Shown: piece by piece, positions 42,543 through 51,347 of the stretch
Numbering within the stretch: the first letter of the stretch is position 1
Layout: the number at the start of each line of letters is the position of its first letter
DNA from: Kumtagia yinganensis
GTDB taxonomy: Bacteria; Pseudomonadota; Alphaproteobacteria; Rhizobiales; Rhizobiaceae
Direction of reading: 5' to 3'
NCBI RefSeq assembly: GCF_040081985.1
Contig: NZ_JBEBMH010000008.1
Location: 124,001-188,000, forward strand
DNA length: 64,000 nucleotides
Made by a program: the position numbers and the translations under genes
Notes under the pieces: model-generated
The model's database searches: none
What the model saw: the letters and a program-made list of their open reading frames with translations, nothing else
Told to the model about the DNA's origin: nothing

Positions 42543-42734
42543 TCATTCTCCAGCAAACAGCGGGCCGACGAACCAGCCCACCAGCGGCATCAGCACGAAC
42601 TGGCTGAGGCCGGTAACATTCAGAACCTTCTTCGTCTCCGGCAGATCGACCCGCGTGGCGAGAAGCCGCAGCAGATAATAATCCGCCGCTGCGATCACGA
42701 GACCCACAAGCGCGCCGATCAGCGAAGCCGACAT
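42543..42734 (-). CDS. 63-residue membrane protein between nuoH and nuoI
   Basis: A small protein with two predicted membrane helices (SLIGALVGLVIAAADYYLLR at the N-terminus and LSQFVLMPLVGWFVGPLFAG at the C-terminus) joined by a charged loop with ETKKVL. Its start overlaps the nuoH stop (TGATG) and its stop lies one base from the nuoI start, so it is translated as part of the complex I operon. It is not one of the 14 core subunits. A structural accessory or assembly role is inferred from position only. Confidence 0.7.
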   Translation of the reverse strand: MSASLIGALVGLVIAAADYYLLRLLATRVDLPETKKVLNVTGLSQFVLMPLVGWFVGPLFAGE

Positions 42735-43777
42735 CACGCCAACCCCGTGATCTTCAGGAAGGCGGCGACGATGACGACCATCGCCAGCGAGATCGGCAAG
42801 AACACCTTCCAGCCCAGGCGCATCAACTGGTCGTAGCGGTAGCGCGGCACGAACGCCTTCACCATGGCGAACATGAAGAACACCAGGCAGACCTTGAGCA
42901 CGAACCAGATGACGCCCGGCACCCAGGTGAAGGGCGCAAAGTCGAAGGGCGGCAGCCACCCGCCGAGGAACAGCACGGTGGTCAGCGCACACATCAGCAC
43001 GATGGCAACGTATTCGCCGAGGAAGAACAGCAGGAACGGCGTCGACGAATATTCGATCATGTGGCCGGCGACGAGTTCCGATTCGGCCTCGACAAGGTCG
43101 AACGGCGGCCGGTTGGTCTCAGCCAGCGCCGAGATGAAGAACACGACGAACATCGGGAACAACGCCAGCCAGTGCCAGTCGAGGAAAGTGTTGGGCAGAC
43201 CGATCATCGTGCCGATGCCATCCTTCTGCGACAGCACGATGTCGGAAAGGTTGAGCGAGCCGACGCAGAGCAGCACGGTGACGATGACGAAGCCGATGGA
43301 AACCTCGTAGGACACCATCTGCGCGGCCGAGCGCAGCGCGCCGAGGAACGGATATTTCGAGTTCGACGCCCAGCCGCCCATGATGACGCCGTAGACTTCC
43401 AGCGACGAGATGGCGAAGACGTAGAGGATGCCGACATTGATGTTGGCGATGGCCCAGCCGTCGCTGATCGGGATCACCGCCCATGTGGCCAGCGCAAGTG
43501 CTGCCGACACCACCGGGGCCAGCAGAAAAATACCCTTGTTGGCGCCGGACGGGATGACCGGCTCCTTGAACACGAATTTCAAAAGGTCGGCGAAGGACTG
43601 CAGCAGCCCCCAGGGACCGACAACGTTCGGGCCGCGGCGAAGCTGCACCGCCGCCCAGATTTTCCGGTCGGCATAGAGAAGATAAGCCACGAAGATCAGC
43701 AGGACGACCAGCAGCACGACCGACTTGATCAGGATGATCAGCGCGGGCAGCACGTAGATTGTGAGGAAGGATTCCAT
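42734..43777 (-). CDS. nuoH: NADH-quinone oxidoreductase subunit H
   Basis: A 347-residue membrane subunit forming most of the quinone chamber. QLRRGPNVVGPWGLLQSFAD, SALAETNRPPFDLVEAESEL (the acidic loop) and EYSSTPFLLFFLGEYVAIVL are the conserved family segments. It is followed directly by the small membrane gene, and nuoG ends 9 nt upstream. Confidence 0.97.
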   Translation of the reverse strand: MESFLTIYVLPALIILIKSVVLLVVLLIFVAYLLYADRKIWAAVQLRRGPNVVGPWGLLQSFADLLKFVFKEPVIPSGANKGIFLLAPVVSAALALATWAVIPISDGWAIANINVGILYVFAISSLEVYGVIMGGWASNSKYPFLGALRSAAQMVSYEVSIGFVIVTVLLCVGSLNLSDIVLSQKDGIGTMIGLPNTFLDWHWLALFPMFVVFFISALAETNRPPFDLVEAESELVAGHMIEYSSTPFLLFFLGEYVAIVLMCALTTVLFLGGWLPPFDFAPFTWVPGVIWFVLKVCLVFFMFAMVKAFVPRYRYDQLMRLGWKVFLPISLAMVVIVAAFLKITGLA

Positions 43778-43786
43778 CGGGCTTGC

Positions 43787-45871
43787 CTATTCCGCTGCCT
43801 GCTTGAAGCCGCCCTTGGCGAGCGCCGAGCATTCCGCCATCACGGCCGAAGCCCGGGCGATCGGGTTGGTCAGATAAAAATCCTCGACCGGCGACACGAA
43901 CGCCGCCTTGCCGAGCGCGCCGCCGAGCTTCGCCGCATTCGCCACGTCTTCGGCGCTGCCCGCAAAAATCTCGTCGATCTCGGCCAGATGCGGATGCGCC
44001 GCGTGCAGTTTCGCCCGGAGCTGCGCCAGCGAATCGAAGGGCAGCTTCTTGCCGAGCACATCGGAGAGCGCGCGCAGGATCGCCCAGTCTTCGCGGGCGT
44101 CGCCCGGCGCGAAACCGGCGCGGCTCGTCTGTTGCACGCGGCCCTCGGTGTTGACGTAGGTGCCCGATTTTTCGGTGTAGGCGGCAGCCGGCAGGATGAC
44201 GTCGGCGCGGTGTGCGCCCTTGTCGCCATGCGTGCCGATATAGACGACGAAGGCGCTGCCGGCTTTCGACAGGTCGACTTCATCGGCACCCAGCAGGAAC
44301 AGAACGTCCGTGCCGCTGAGCATGCCTGCCACATCCTTGCCGCCCTCGCCCGGCACGAAGCCGATGTCGAGGCCGCCGACACGCGCCGCCGCGTTGTGCA
44401 GCACCGCAAAGCCGTTCCAGCTCTCGGCGATCGCGCCGACGGAGGTTGCAAGTTGCGCGGCCAGCGCGAGGACCGCCGCGCCGTCGCCTCGCGACAATGC
44501 GCCCTGCCCGACGATGATCAGCGGGTGTTTGGCGTTCTTCAGCACCTCGAAGAACTTTCCGTTGCCGGCGGCGAGATCCTTCAGCGTGTCGGGGCCGGCG
44601 CCGAGCACTTCATGCGGATAGCGCAGGTCGACCGCTTCGCCGATGACGGCGACCGGGAACGGTCCGGCCATGCGCGAGCGCTTGCGGATGCGGGCGTTCA
44701 GCACCGATGCCTCGTAGCGCGGGTTTGCGCCGATGATCAGCACGGCGTCGGCCTGCTCGATGCCTTCGATGGTCGGGTTGAAGATATAGCTGCCGCGCCC
44801 GAGCGACGGGTCGAGTGCGGCACCGTCCTGCCGGCAGTCGATGTTCTTCGAGCCCAGCGATTCGGCCAGCAGTTTCAGCGCATACATCTCCTCGACAGCT
44901 GCGAGGTCGCCGGCAATCGCGCCGATCCTGTCGCCGCTGGTCTTGGCAACGGCGGCCTTGATCGCCGAAAAAGCTTCGGGCCAGGTGGCGGCGGCGAGCT
45001 TGCCGTTGCGACGCACATAGGGCCGGTCGAGGCGCTGCGTGCGCAAGCCATCCCAGATGAAGCGGCTCTTGTCGGAAATCCACTCCTCGTTCACCTGCTC
45101 GTTGACGCGCGGCATGATGCGCATCACCTCGCGGCCGCGGCTATCGACGCGGATGGCCGAGCCGACCGCGTCCATGACGTCGATCGATTCGGTCTTGGTC
45201 AGTTCCCAGGGCCGCGCCGTGAAAGCGAAGGGTTTCGAGGTCAGCGCGCCGACCGGGCAGAGGTCGATGACGTTGCCCTGCAGTTCAGAAGTCATCGCCT
45301 GTTCGAGATAGGTGGTGATCTCGGCGTCCTCGCCGCGGCCGATCAGGCCAAGCTCGGAAATACCGGCCACCTCGGTGGTGAAGCGGACGCACCGCGTACA
45401 GTGGATACAGCGGTTCATGATCGTCTTGACCAGCGGGCCGATATATTTGTCCTCGACCGCGCGCTTGTTCTCCTTGTAACGCGAGGAGTCCACGCCGAAG
45501 GCCATGGCCTGGTCCTGCAGGTCGCACTCGCCACCCTGGTCGCAGATCGGGCAGTCGAGCGGATGGTTGATGAGCAGGAACTCCATCACGCCTTCCCTGG
45601 CCTTCTTGACCATCGGCGTGTTGGTGAACATCTCCGGCAATTCGCCGTTCGGACCGGGGCGCAGGTCGCGCACGCCCATGGCGCAGCTCGCCTGGGGCTT
45701 GGGCGGTCCGCCCTTCACCTCGATCAGGCACATGCGGCAGTTGCCGGCGATCGACAGCCGCTCGTGGAAGCAGAAGCGCGGCACTTCCGCGCCCGCTTCC
45801 TCCGCCGCCTGCAGCAGCGTGTAGTGGTCGGGTACCTCGATCTCTTTCCCGTCGACCTTGAGCTTTGCCAT
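43787..45871 (-). CDS. nuoG: NADH-quinone oxidoreductase subunit G
   Basis: A 694-residue peripheral iron-sulfur subunit. The N-terminal ferredoxin domain has CFHERLSIAGNCRMCLIEVK plus a later CAMG ([2Fe-2S] N1b); HPLDCPICDQGGECDLQD (N5) and CIHCTRCVRFTTEV with CPVGALTSKP (N4) follow. The C-terminal two thirds is the molybdopterin-oxidoreductase-like fold without cofactor. The start forms TAATG with the stop of the pentapeptide-repeat gene. Confidence 0.96.
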   Translation of the reverse strand: MAKLKVDGKEIEVPDHYTLLQAAEEAGAEVPRFCFHERLSIAGNCRMCLIEVKGGPPKPQASCAMGVRDLRPGPNGELPEMFTNTPMVKKAREGVMEFLLINHPLDCPICDQGGECDLQDQAMAFGVDSSRYKENKRAVEDKYIGPLVKTIMNRCIHCTRCVRFTTEVAGISELGLIGRGEDAEITTYLEQAMTSELQGNVIDLCPVGALTSKPFAFTARPWELTKTESIDVMDAVGSAIRVDSRGREVMRIMPRVNEQVNEEWISDKSRFIWDGLRTQRLDRPYVRRNGKLAAATWPEAFSAIKAAVAKTSGDRIGAIAGDLAAVEEMYALKLLAESLGSKNIDCRQDGAALDPSLGRGSYIFNPTIEGIEQADAVLIIGANPRYEASVLNARIRKRSRMAGPFPVAVIGEAVDLRYPHEVLGAGPDTLKDLAAGNGKFFEVLKNAKHPLIIVGQGALSRGDGAAVLALAAQLATSVGAIAESWNGFAVLHNAAARVGGLDIGFVPGEGGKDVAGMLSGTDVLFLLGADEVDLSKAGSAFVVYIGTHGDKGAHRADVILPAAAYTEKSGTYVNTEGRVQQTSRAGFAPGDAREDWAILRALSDVLGKKLPFDSLAQLRAKLHAAHPHLAEIDEIFAGSAEDVANAAKLGGALGKAAFVSPVEDFYLTNPIARASAVMAECSALAKGGFKQAAE

Positions 45872-46182
45872 TATCTGTCCCCGGCGGTGTTCGCCGCTTC
45901 ATACGCCTTGAAAAGATCGCTGACCTTGACGCCGTCGATCGTCATGCCCGCGAGCAGCGCGTTCTCTATCTTCACATTGCTCATGTTCACATTGCTGAAA
46001 TGCGCGCCCGAAAGGTTGGCGTCGGCGACGCGCACATTGCTCAGCAATACCTTCTCGAATGCCGCCGCCGAGAGGTTGGCGTTGTGGAAATGGCTGTTCG
46101 ACAGGTTCGCGTCGTCAAAACGGGAATTCGCCACCGAGGCGTTCTTCACGTCGAGCACGTCGCGTTTGTCGTGAACCTCCAT
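45871..46182 (-). CDS. Pentapeptide-repeat protein inside the nuo operon
   Basis: A 103-residue protein with about 14 pentapeptide units of A(N/D)LS-type spacing (VANSRFDDANLSNSHFHNAN, VADANLSGAHFSNVNMSNVK). This should form a short right-handed quadrilateral beta-helix. The ATG at 46182 is preferred because GGAAGG lies seven nt upstream; a GTG at 46200 is the alternative. Its stop overlaps the nuoG start and the helix-hairpin-helix gene ends 14 nt before it. Pentapeptide proteins often act as protein-interaction scaffolds; its role here is unknown. Confidence 0.8.
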   Translation of the reverse strand: MEVHDKRDVLDVKNASVANSRFDDANLSNSHFHNANLSAAAFEKVLLSNVRVADANLSGAHFSNVNMSNVKIENALLAGMTIDGVKVSDLFKAYEAANTAGDR

Positions 46183-46196
46183 CGCCTTACCTTCCG

Positions 46197-47192
46197 TCAC
46201 TGCTTCGCGCCGGCCAGCGCCGCCGCCTGACCGATCCAGCCGTCGCGGTCGATCCGGCCCTTGAAGCCGAGCGTATCGTCAACCCAGGCGACTTCCGATG
46301 CGCCCCAGCCGGCTATCTGCGCATAGGTCCAGATACCGAGGCCATTCAGCACCTGCTCCAGCTTTGGGCCGACACCGGAGATCGCCTTCAAATCGTCCGG
46401 CGCGTCAGGTTTTTCCGTCGGGGTCGGCTTGCTTGGCGACACAGGCGAAGTTTCAGCGACAACAGGCGGAAGCTCCGTGACAGCCGGCGGAGCGTCCGGC
46501 AAAGCCAGCGCCGTCTTCGACTGCGCGGCCGCTGTTTCAGCCACCTCGGGTGCATCCACGACTTGAGGAGCCTCGGCCGCCAGAGGCGCGGCCTCGTCGA
46601 CGATCGGCTCGGCCTTCTCGATCCGTGCTTCGGCTTCAGTCACCAGTTGCTCAATAGCAACGACCGGCTGAATTTCCGTAGACGGAGCAACTGACTTTGC
46701 AGCCTTTCGGCCGCCAGCCCGGGCGGGCTTCGGCTCGGCTTCGGGAACAGCTTCCGCCTTAGGAGGCGTTTCGACGATGCGCAGACCCTTTTCCGCCTTT
46801 TGGGCAACCAGCTTTGACGGTCCGACATCGCTGACCGCCGGCGCGGCACCGACCTCTGCGATCAGCGACGATGCGGCAGCCTTGGCGCGCTTTTGAGGCG
46901 TCCGCGCCGCGTCGCGGAACTCGTCCGCGGAGACATATTCGTCAAAGGCGAAGGAGAACATGCGTTGCGAGGTAACTGTCGCACCCGACAGCACGCCGAA
47001 CCATGCGCCGGCAGCTTGGCTCGCAAAGCCGATGCCAAGCGCCGACATCGCTGCCACGCCGGCGAGCGGATGCGCCATCAGATTGATGGTACCGGCGAAC
47101 TCGGCCGGCATCAGCGCTTTCGTCTCCTTCATCATTTCGTCCAGCATCGCCCCGCTCGGCATCAGTTCGTCAGGAATGGAAAACATCGACAT
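46197..47192 (-). CDS. Helix-hairpin-helix protein between nuoF and nuoG, sharing its C-terminal domain with NuoE
   Basis: A 331-residue protein in three parts. Residues 1-110 are Met-rich with a hydrophobic stretch (AHPLAGVAAMSALGIGFASQ), about 110-265 are disordered Ala/Pro/Glu sequence, and about 267-331 are a helix-hairpin-helix domain (DDLKAISGVGPKLEQVLNGL, then WTYAQIAGWGASEVAWVDDT). The same domain ends NuoE in this window. This domain type has been annotated as nuclease-like, but in a nuo setting it more probably mediates protein contacts. AAGGAG supports the start. Confidence 0.75.
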   Translation of the reverse strand: MSMFSIPDELMPSGAMLDEMMKETKALMPAEFAGTINLMAHPLAGVAAMSALGIGFASQAAGAWFGVLSGATVTSQRMFSFAFDEYVSADEFRDAARTPQKRAKAAASSLIAEVGAAPAVSDVGPSKLVAQKAEKGLRIVETPPKAEAVPEAEPKPARAGGRKAAKSVAPSTEIQPVVAIEQLVTEAEARIEKAEPIVDEAAPLAAEAPQVVDAPEVAETAAAQSKTALALPDAPPAVTELPPVVAETSPVSPSKPTPTEKPDAPDDLKAISGVGPKLEQVLNGLGIWTYAQIAGWGASEVAWVDDTLGFKGRIDRDGWIGQAAALAGAKQ

Positions 47193-47311
47193 CGGCTTGC
47201 TCCTTCGGTTCCGGATTTCGCCCGTCTCGCTGTCCCTCAGTGTTTCCGCCTTGGCCGTCTTTTTCTCGTCAAATCAATGCGATCGTTCGATCGGTTCGCT
47301 CCGCATCTCTC

Positions 47312-48616
47312 CTATTCCGCCGCGACCAGCACCGGCTCGGCGCGATGCGCGTTGCGGGTAAACTCGTCGATGCGCCGCTCGATCTCCGGGCGGAAGTTGC
47401 GGATCAGGCCCTGGATCGGCCAAGCGGCCGCGTCACCCAGCGCGCAGATCGTGTGGCCCTCGATCTGCTTGGTGACGTCGAGCAGCATGTCGATCTCGCG
47501 CTTCTGCGCCTCGCCGCGCACCAGCCGCTCCATCACCCGCCACATCCAGCCCGTGCCCTCGCGGCATGGCGTGCACTGGCCACAGCTCTCATGCTTGAAG
47601 AAATAGGCGAGCCGCGCGATCGCCTTCACGATATCCGTCGACTTGTCCATGACGATGACGGCCGCCGTGCCGAAGGACGACTTCTTCTCGCGCATGCCGT
47701 CGAAATCCATGATGGCATCGGCCATGTCCTCGCCCTTGATCACCGGGCAGGACGCGCCCCCGGGAATGACGGCCAGCAGATTGTCCCAGCCGCCGCGCAC
47801 GCCGCCGCCATGCTTTTCCACCAGTTCGCGGAAGGTGATGCCCATCGCCTCCTCGACCGTGCACGGCGTGTTCACATGCCCGACCAGCATGAACAGTTTC
47901 GTGCCTACATTGTTTGCCCGGCCGATCGACGAGAACCATGCCGCGCCGCGCCGCAAAATGGTCGGCGCCACGGCGATCGACTCAACGTTGTTTACGGTGG
48001 TCGGGCAACCGTAGAGGCCCATATTCGCGGGGAAAGGCGGCTTGAGACGCGGCTGGCCCTTCTTGCCCTCGAGGCTTTCTAGCAGGGCCGTCTCCTCGCC
48101 GCAGATATAGGCGCCGGCGCCGTGGTGCACGTAGATCTCGAAATCGTAGCCGTTCTTGTTGTTCTTGCCGATCAGGCCGGCATCATAAGCTTCGTCGATG
48201 GCGCGCTGCAGCGCCTCGCGCTCGCGGATGAACTCGCCACGCACATAGATGTAGGCGGCGATCGCGCCCATGGCGAAGCCGGCCAGCAGGCAGCCTTCGA
48301 CCAGCGTGTGCGGATCGTGGCGAAGAATGTCGCGGTCCTTGCACGTACCGGGTTCCGATTCATCGGCGTTGACGACGAGGTAGCTCGGGCGGCCGTCGCT
48401 CTGCTTGGGCATGAACGACCATTTCAGCCCTGTCGGGAAGCCCGCGCCGCCGCGCCCGCGCAGCCCTGACGCCTTCATCTCGTTGACGATCCAGTCGCGG
48501 CCCTTGTCGATGATCGCCTTGGTGCCGTCCCAGGCGCCGCGCGACATCGCGCCTTTCAGCGACCGGTCGAATTGCCCGTAGATGTTGGTGAAGATGCGGT
48601 CTTTGTCCTGAAGCAT
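47312..48616 (-). CDS. nuoF: NADH-quinone oxidoreductase subunit F
   Basis: A 434-residue NADH-binding subunit with FMN and the N3 [4Fe-4S] cluster. GLRGRGGAGFPTGLKWSFMP is the NADH/FMN glycine loop, and YLVVNADESEPGTCKDRDIL and AYIYVRGEF line the FMN site. HESCGQCTPCREGTGWMWRV with a later CALGDAAAWP supplies the cluster cysteines. It follows nuoE by 10 nt. Confidence 0.97.
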   Translation of the reverse strand: MLQDKDRIFTNIYGQFDRSLKGAMSRGAWDGTKAIIDKGRDWIVNEMKASGLRGRGGAGFPTGLKWSFMPKQSDGRPSYLVVNADESEPGTCKDRDILRHDPHTLVEGCLLAGFAMGAIAAYIYVRGEFIREREALQRAIDEAYDAGLIGKNNKNGYDFEIYVHHGAGAYICGEETALLESLEGKKGQPRLKPPFPANMGLYGCPTTVNNVESIAVAPTILRRGAAWFSSIGRANNVGTKLFMLVGHVNTPCTVEEAMGITFRELVEKHGGGVRGGWDNLLAVIPGGASCPVIKGEDMADAIMDFDGMREKKSSFGTAAVIVMDKSTDIVKAIARLAYFFKHESCGQCTPCREGTGWMWRVMERLVRGEAQKREIDMLLDVTKQIEGHTICALGDAAAWPIQGLIRNFRPEIERRIDEFTRNAHRAEPVLVAAE

Positions 48617-48626
48617 TTTTCGTCCC

Positions 48627-49901
48627 TCAGACCGGCTTCTTGCCGAAGACGCGGATGTATTCGGCGACGCCGCCCTTGGCCAGCGCCTTGGCCTGCTTCA
48701 CCCAGTCTTCACGCTCGATGCGACCGTGGAACGACAGGTAACCGTCGACCCACTCGCGCTCCGCCTTCTTCCACGACGCCACCTGCGCGTAGGTGTAGAT
48801 GCCGAGCGAATGCAAAATGCCTTCGATCTTCGGGCCGACGCCTGAGATCAACTGAAGATCGTCAACGGCAGCCGGCTTCTCGATGCCCGCCGGACGGTTC
48901 TTGTCCTCCAGCGAAGGTTTCGCCGAACCAGCCTTGGCTTTCGGCGCGGCGCTTCCCTGCTTCGCCTCGGGAGCCTTGAATGCTGCGGCAGGCTCGCTGC
49001 GCGGTGTGCGCGCGCTGCGTTGCTTCTCGGTCTTCTCCACAGCCGGCGAAGCCTGGTTGGCGTTGGCAACCGAATGTGCGGGCGCGGCAACACTCGCCGC
49101 CTTCTCGCCGTTGACGCTCGCCTTCTCCGGTGAGGGCGTCTTCAGCGCGGGGCTGGTTTCCGGCGCGTCGGTCTTCGGCTTGGCCGCCTGCGATGGCGGC
49201 ACCGTCGCGGCATCGGCGACCGGCGCGGCCGCGGCAGCCTTGGCTGCCGCTTCCCGAGCCTCGCGGTCGCGGGTCGTCTTCAGGACTGCCACTTCGTCGT
49301 TCAGGCTGGAAAAGCCCGAAATCGGCGCGGAATAGACGCGCTCGACCTGCGGCCCGGGCTTGACGCTGTCGCCCTTGCCGCTTTCGAATGCATCGATGAT
49401 CTCGGCCAAACGTTCCGGCGTCAGATCCTCGTAGGTATCCTTGAACACCATCACCATCGGCGCATTCACGCAGGCGCCGAGGCATTCGACTTCCTCCCAG
49501 GACAGCGTGCCGTTGTCGTTCAGGTGGAACTGGTCGTGATGGATTTTCGAGCGGCAGACATCCATCAGCTCTTCCGCGCCGCGCAGCATGCAGGGCGTCG
49601 TTCCGCAGACCTGAATGTGGGCCTTCGAACCCACAGGCTTCAGCTGGAACTGCGTGTAGAAAGTCGCGACTTCCAGCACGCGGATCAGCGGCATTTCGAG
49701 CATCTGGCTGACGTGCTCGATGGCCGCCTTGCTTACCCAGCCTTCCTGGTCCTGCGCCAGCATCAGCAGCGGGATGACCGCCGACTGCTGCCGGCCTTCC
49801 GGATATTTTTTGATCCACGTCCTGGCCTCGTCAGTCATCGCCTCGTTGAAGGCGAAAGTGGCGGGCTGGACGCTGGCTTCTGCGAGACGGCGGACGGACA
49901 T
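48627..49901 (-). CDS. nuoE: NADH-quinone oxidoreductase subunit E with C-terminal helix-hairpin-helix extension
   Basis: A 424-residue form of the [2Fe-2S] (N1a) subunit. Residues 1-180 are the standard thioredoxin-like domain with the four cluster cysteines (VCGTTPCMLRG and VECLGACVNAP). About 165 residues of low-complexity Ala/Lys/Pro sequence follow, then a helix-hairpin-helix domain from about 345 (DDLQLISGVGPKIEGILHSL; REWVDGYLSFHGRIEREDWV). This tail roughly doubles the usual length of 160-200. The same domain occurs in the gene between nuoF and nuoG. Confidence 0.94.
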   Translation of the reverse strand: MSVRRLAEASVQPATFAFNEAMTDEARTWIKKYPEGRQQSAVIPLLMLAQDQEGWVSKAAIEHVSQMLEMPLIRVLEVATFYTQFQLKPVGSKAHIQVCGTTPCMLRGAEELMDVCRSKIHHDQFHLNDNGTLSWEEVECLGACVNAPMVMVFKDTYEDLTPERLAEIIDAFESGKGDSVKPGPQVERVYSAPISGFSSLNDEVAVLKTTRDREAREAAAKAAAAAPVADAATVPPSQAAKPKTDAPETSPALKTPSPEKASVNGEKAASVAAPAHSVANANQASPAVEKTEKQRSARTPRSEPAAAFKAPEAKQGSAAPKAKAGSAKPSLEDKNRPAGIEKPAAVDDLQLISGVGPKIEGILHSLGIYTYAQVASWKKAEREWVDGYLSFHGRIEREDWVKQAKALAKGGVAEYIRVFGKKPV

Positions 49902-49912
49902 TCAGACAAACC

Positions 49913-50152
49913 TCAACGCACGGGCTTGCAATATTGCGTAACGATTTCAGCCGATTGTGGTGTCTCAGCCACGAAGCACATCATCAGCTTGTCGTCGTCG
50001 TTCTCCAAGAGGAGACCGGGACCGGCATTGGACGGGAAAACGCCGACCACCTCGTAGCCCTGCTTGAGCAGGGTTTCGACCGTAGGCTTGTCCTGCGCGA
50101 TGGCTGGCACGGCGAGCAGCGAAAGGGCGGCAGCCAATAGCAGCGTTCTCAC
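49913..50152 (-). CDS. Small secreted protein between nuoD and nuoE
   Basis: A 79-residue protein with a clear signal peptide (MRTLLLAAALSLLAVPAIAQ, cleavage probably after AIA). The mature 60 residues (TLLKQGYEVVGVFPSN, MMCFVAETPQSAEIVTQYC) have two cysteines that could pair in the periplasm. Its start overlaps the nuoD stop by 4 nt, so it is translated with complex I. The function is unknown; similar small periplasmic proteins elsewhere lack an assigned role. Confidence 0.72.
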   Translation of the reverse strand: MRTLLLAAALSLLAVPAIAQDKPTVETLLKQGYEVVGVFPSNAGPGLLLENDDDKLMMCFVAETPQSAEIVTQYCKPVR

Positions 50153-51339
50153 CTGTCCACCTCCCCGAACACGATGTCGAGCGAGCCCAGAATGGCAGAC
50201 ACGTCGGCCAGCATGTGGCCGCGGCAGAGGAAATCCATCGCCTGCAGATGCGCGAAGCCGGGGGCGCGGAGCTTGCAGCGATACGGCTTGTTGGTGCCGT
50301 CGGAGACCAGATAGACGCCGAACTCGCCCTTCGGCGCCTCCACCGCCGCATACACCTCGCCGGCCGGCACGTGATAGCCTTCCGTATAGAGCTTGAAATG
50401 GTGGATCAGCGCTTCCATGGAGCGCTTCATGGCCGGCCGCTTCGGCGGCACGACCTTGCCGTCGGTATTCGACACAGGTCCGTTGCTATCCTTGCCCAGT
50501 AGCCGGTCGACACACTGGCGCATGATTCTTGCCGACTGCCGCATCTCCTCCATGCGGATCACCTGGCGGTCGTAGTTGTCACCATTCTTGCCGACCGGAA
50601 TGTCGAATTCCATCTCCGGATAACATTCGTAGGGCTGGCTTTTGCGCAGGTCCCAGGCGGCACCCGAGCCGCGCACCATCACGCCTGAAAAACCCCAGGC
50701 CCAGGCGTCGTCGAGCGACACGACGCCGATATCGACATTGCGCTGCTTGAAGATGCGGTTCTCGATGAACAGTTCCGTGAGATCATCCACCGTCTTCAGG
50801 AACGGATCGATCCACTTGCCGATATCCTCGACCAGCTTTTGCGGCAGGTCCTGGTGCACGCCGCCTGGCCGGAAATAGGCGGCATGCATGCGTGCGCCGC
50901 AGGCCCGCTCGTAGAACACCATGAGCTTCTCGCGCTCTTCGAAACCCCAAAGCGGCGGGGTGAGCGCTCCGACATCCATCGCCTGCGTGGTGACGTTGAG
51001 CAGATGCGACAGGATGCGGCCGATCTCGGAATAGAGCACGCGGATCAACTGGCCACGGATGGGCACCTCGATGCCGAGCAGACGCTCGACGGCAAGCGCG
51101 AAGGCGTGCTCCTGGTTCATCGGCGCGACATAGTCGAGGCGGTCGAAATACGGTACGGCCTGAAGATAGGTCTTAGCCTCGATCAGCTTTTCGGTGCCGC
51201 GATGCAGCAGGCCGATATGCGGATCGACGCGGTCGACCACTTCGCCGTCGAGTTCGAGCACGAGGCGCAAAACACCATGCGCTGCAGGGTGTTGAGGCCC
51301 GAAGTTAATGTTAAAATTGCGTACCGACGTTTCGGCCAT
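50149..51339 (-). CDS. nuoD: NADH-quinone oxidoreductase subunit D
   Basis: A 396-residue 49-kDa-type subunit forming the quinone site with NuoB. NFGPQHPAAHGVLRLVLELD carries the quinone-pocket His, and VDPHIGLLHRGTEKLIEAKT the following loop. SMEALIHHFKLYTEGYHVPA and the C-terminal LGSLDIVFGEVDR are characteristic of the family. It is separate from nuoC, not fused, and 8 nt from it. Confidence 0.97.
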   Translation of the reverse strand: MAETSVRNFNINFGPQHPAAHGVLRLVLELDGEVVDRVDPHIGLLHRGTEKLIEAKTYLQAVPYFDRLDYVAPMNQEHAFALAVERLLGIEVPIRGQLIRVLYSEIGRILSHLLNVTTQAMDVGALTPPLWGFEEREKLMVFYERACGARMHAAYFRPGGVHQDLPQKLVEDIGKWIDPFLKTVDDLTELFIENRIFKQRNVDIGVVSLDDAWAWGFSGVMVRGSGAAWDLRKSQPYECYPEMEFDIPVGKNGDNYDRQVIRMEEMRQSARIMRQCVDRLLGKDSNGPVSNTDGKVVPPKRPAMKRSMEALIHHFKLYTEGYHVPAGEVYAAVEAPKGEFGVYLVSDGTNKPYRCKLRAPGFAHLQAMDFLCRGHMLADVSAILGSLDIVFGEVDR

Positions 51340-51347
51340 AATACGCC

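Noticed and set aside
43061..46174. Very long plus-strand open frame (over 1000 codons) opposite nuoH/nuoG
   Set aside because: It is antisense to well-identified complex I genes, rich in Arg/His/Asp/Gly as expected of a high-GC shadow frame, and shows no family motif.
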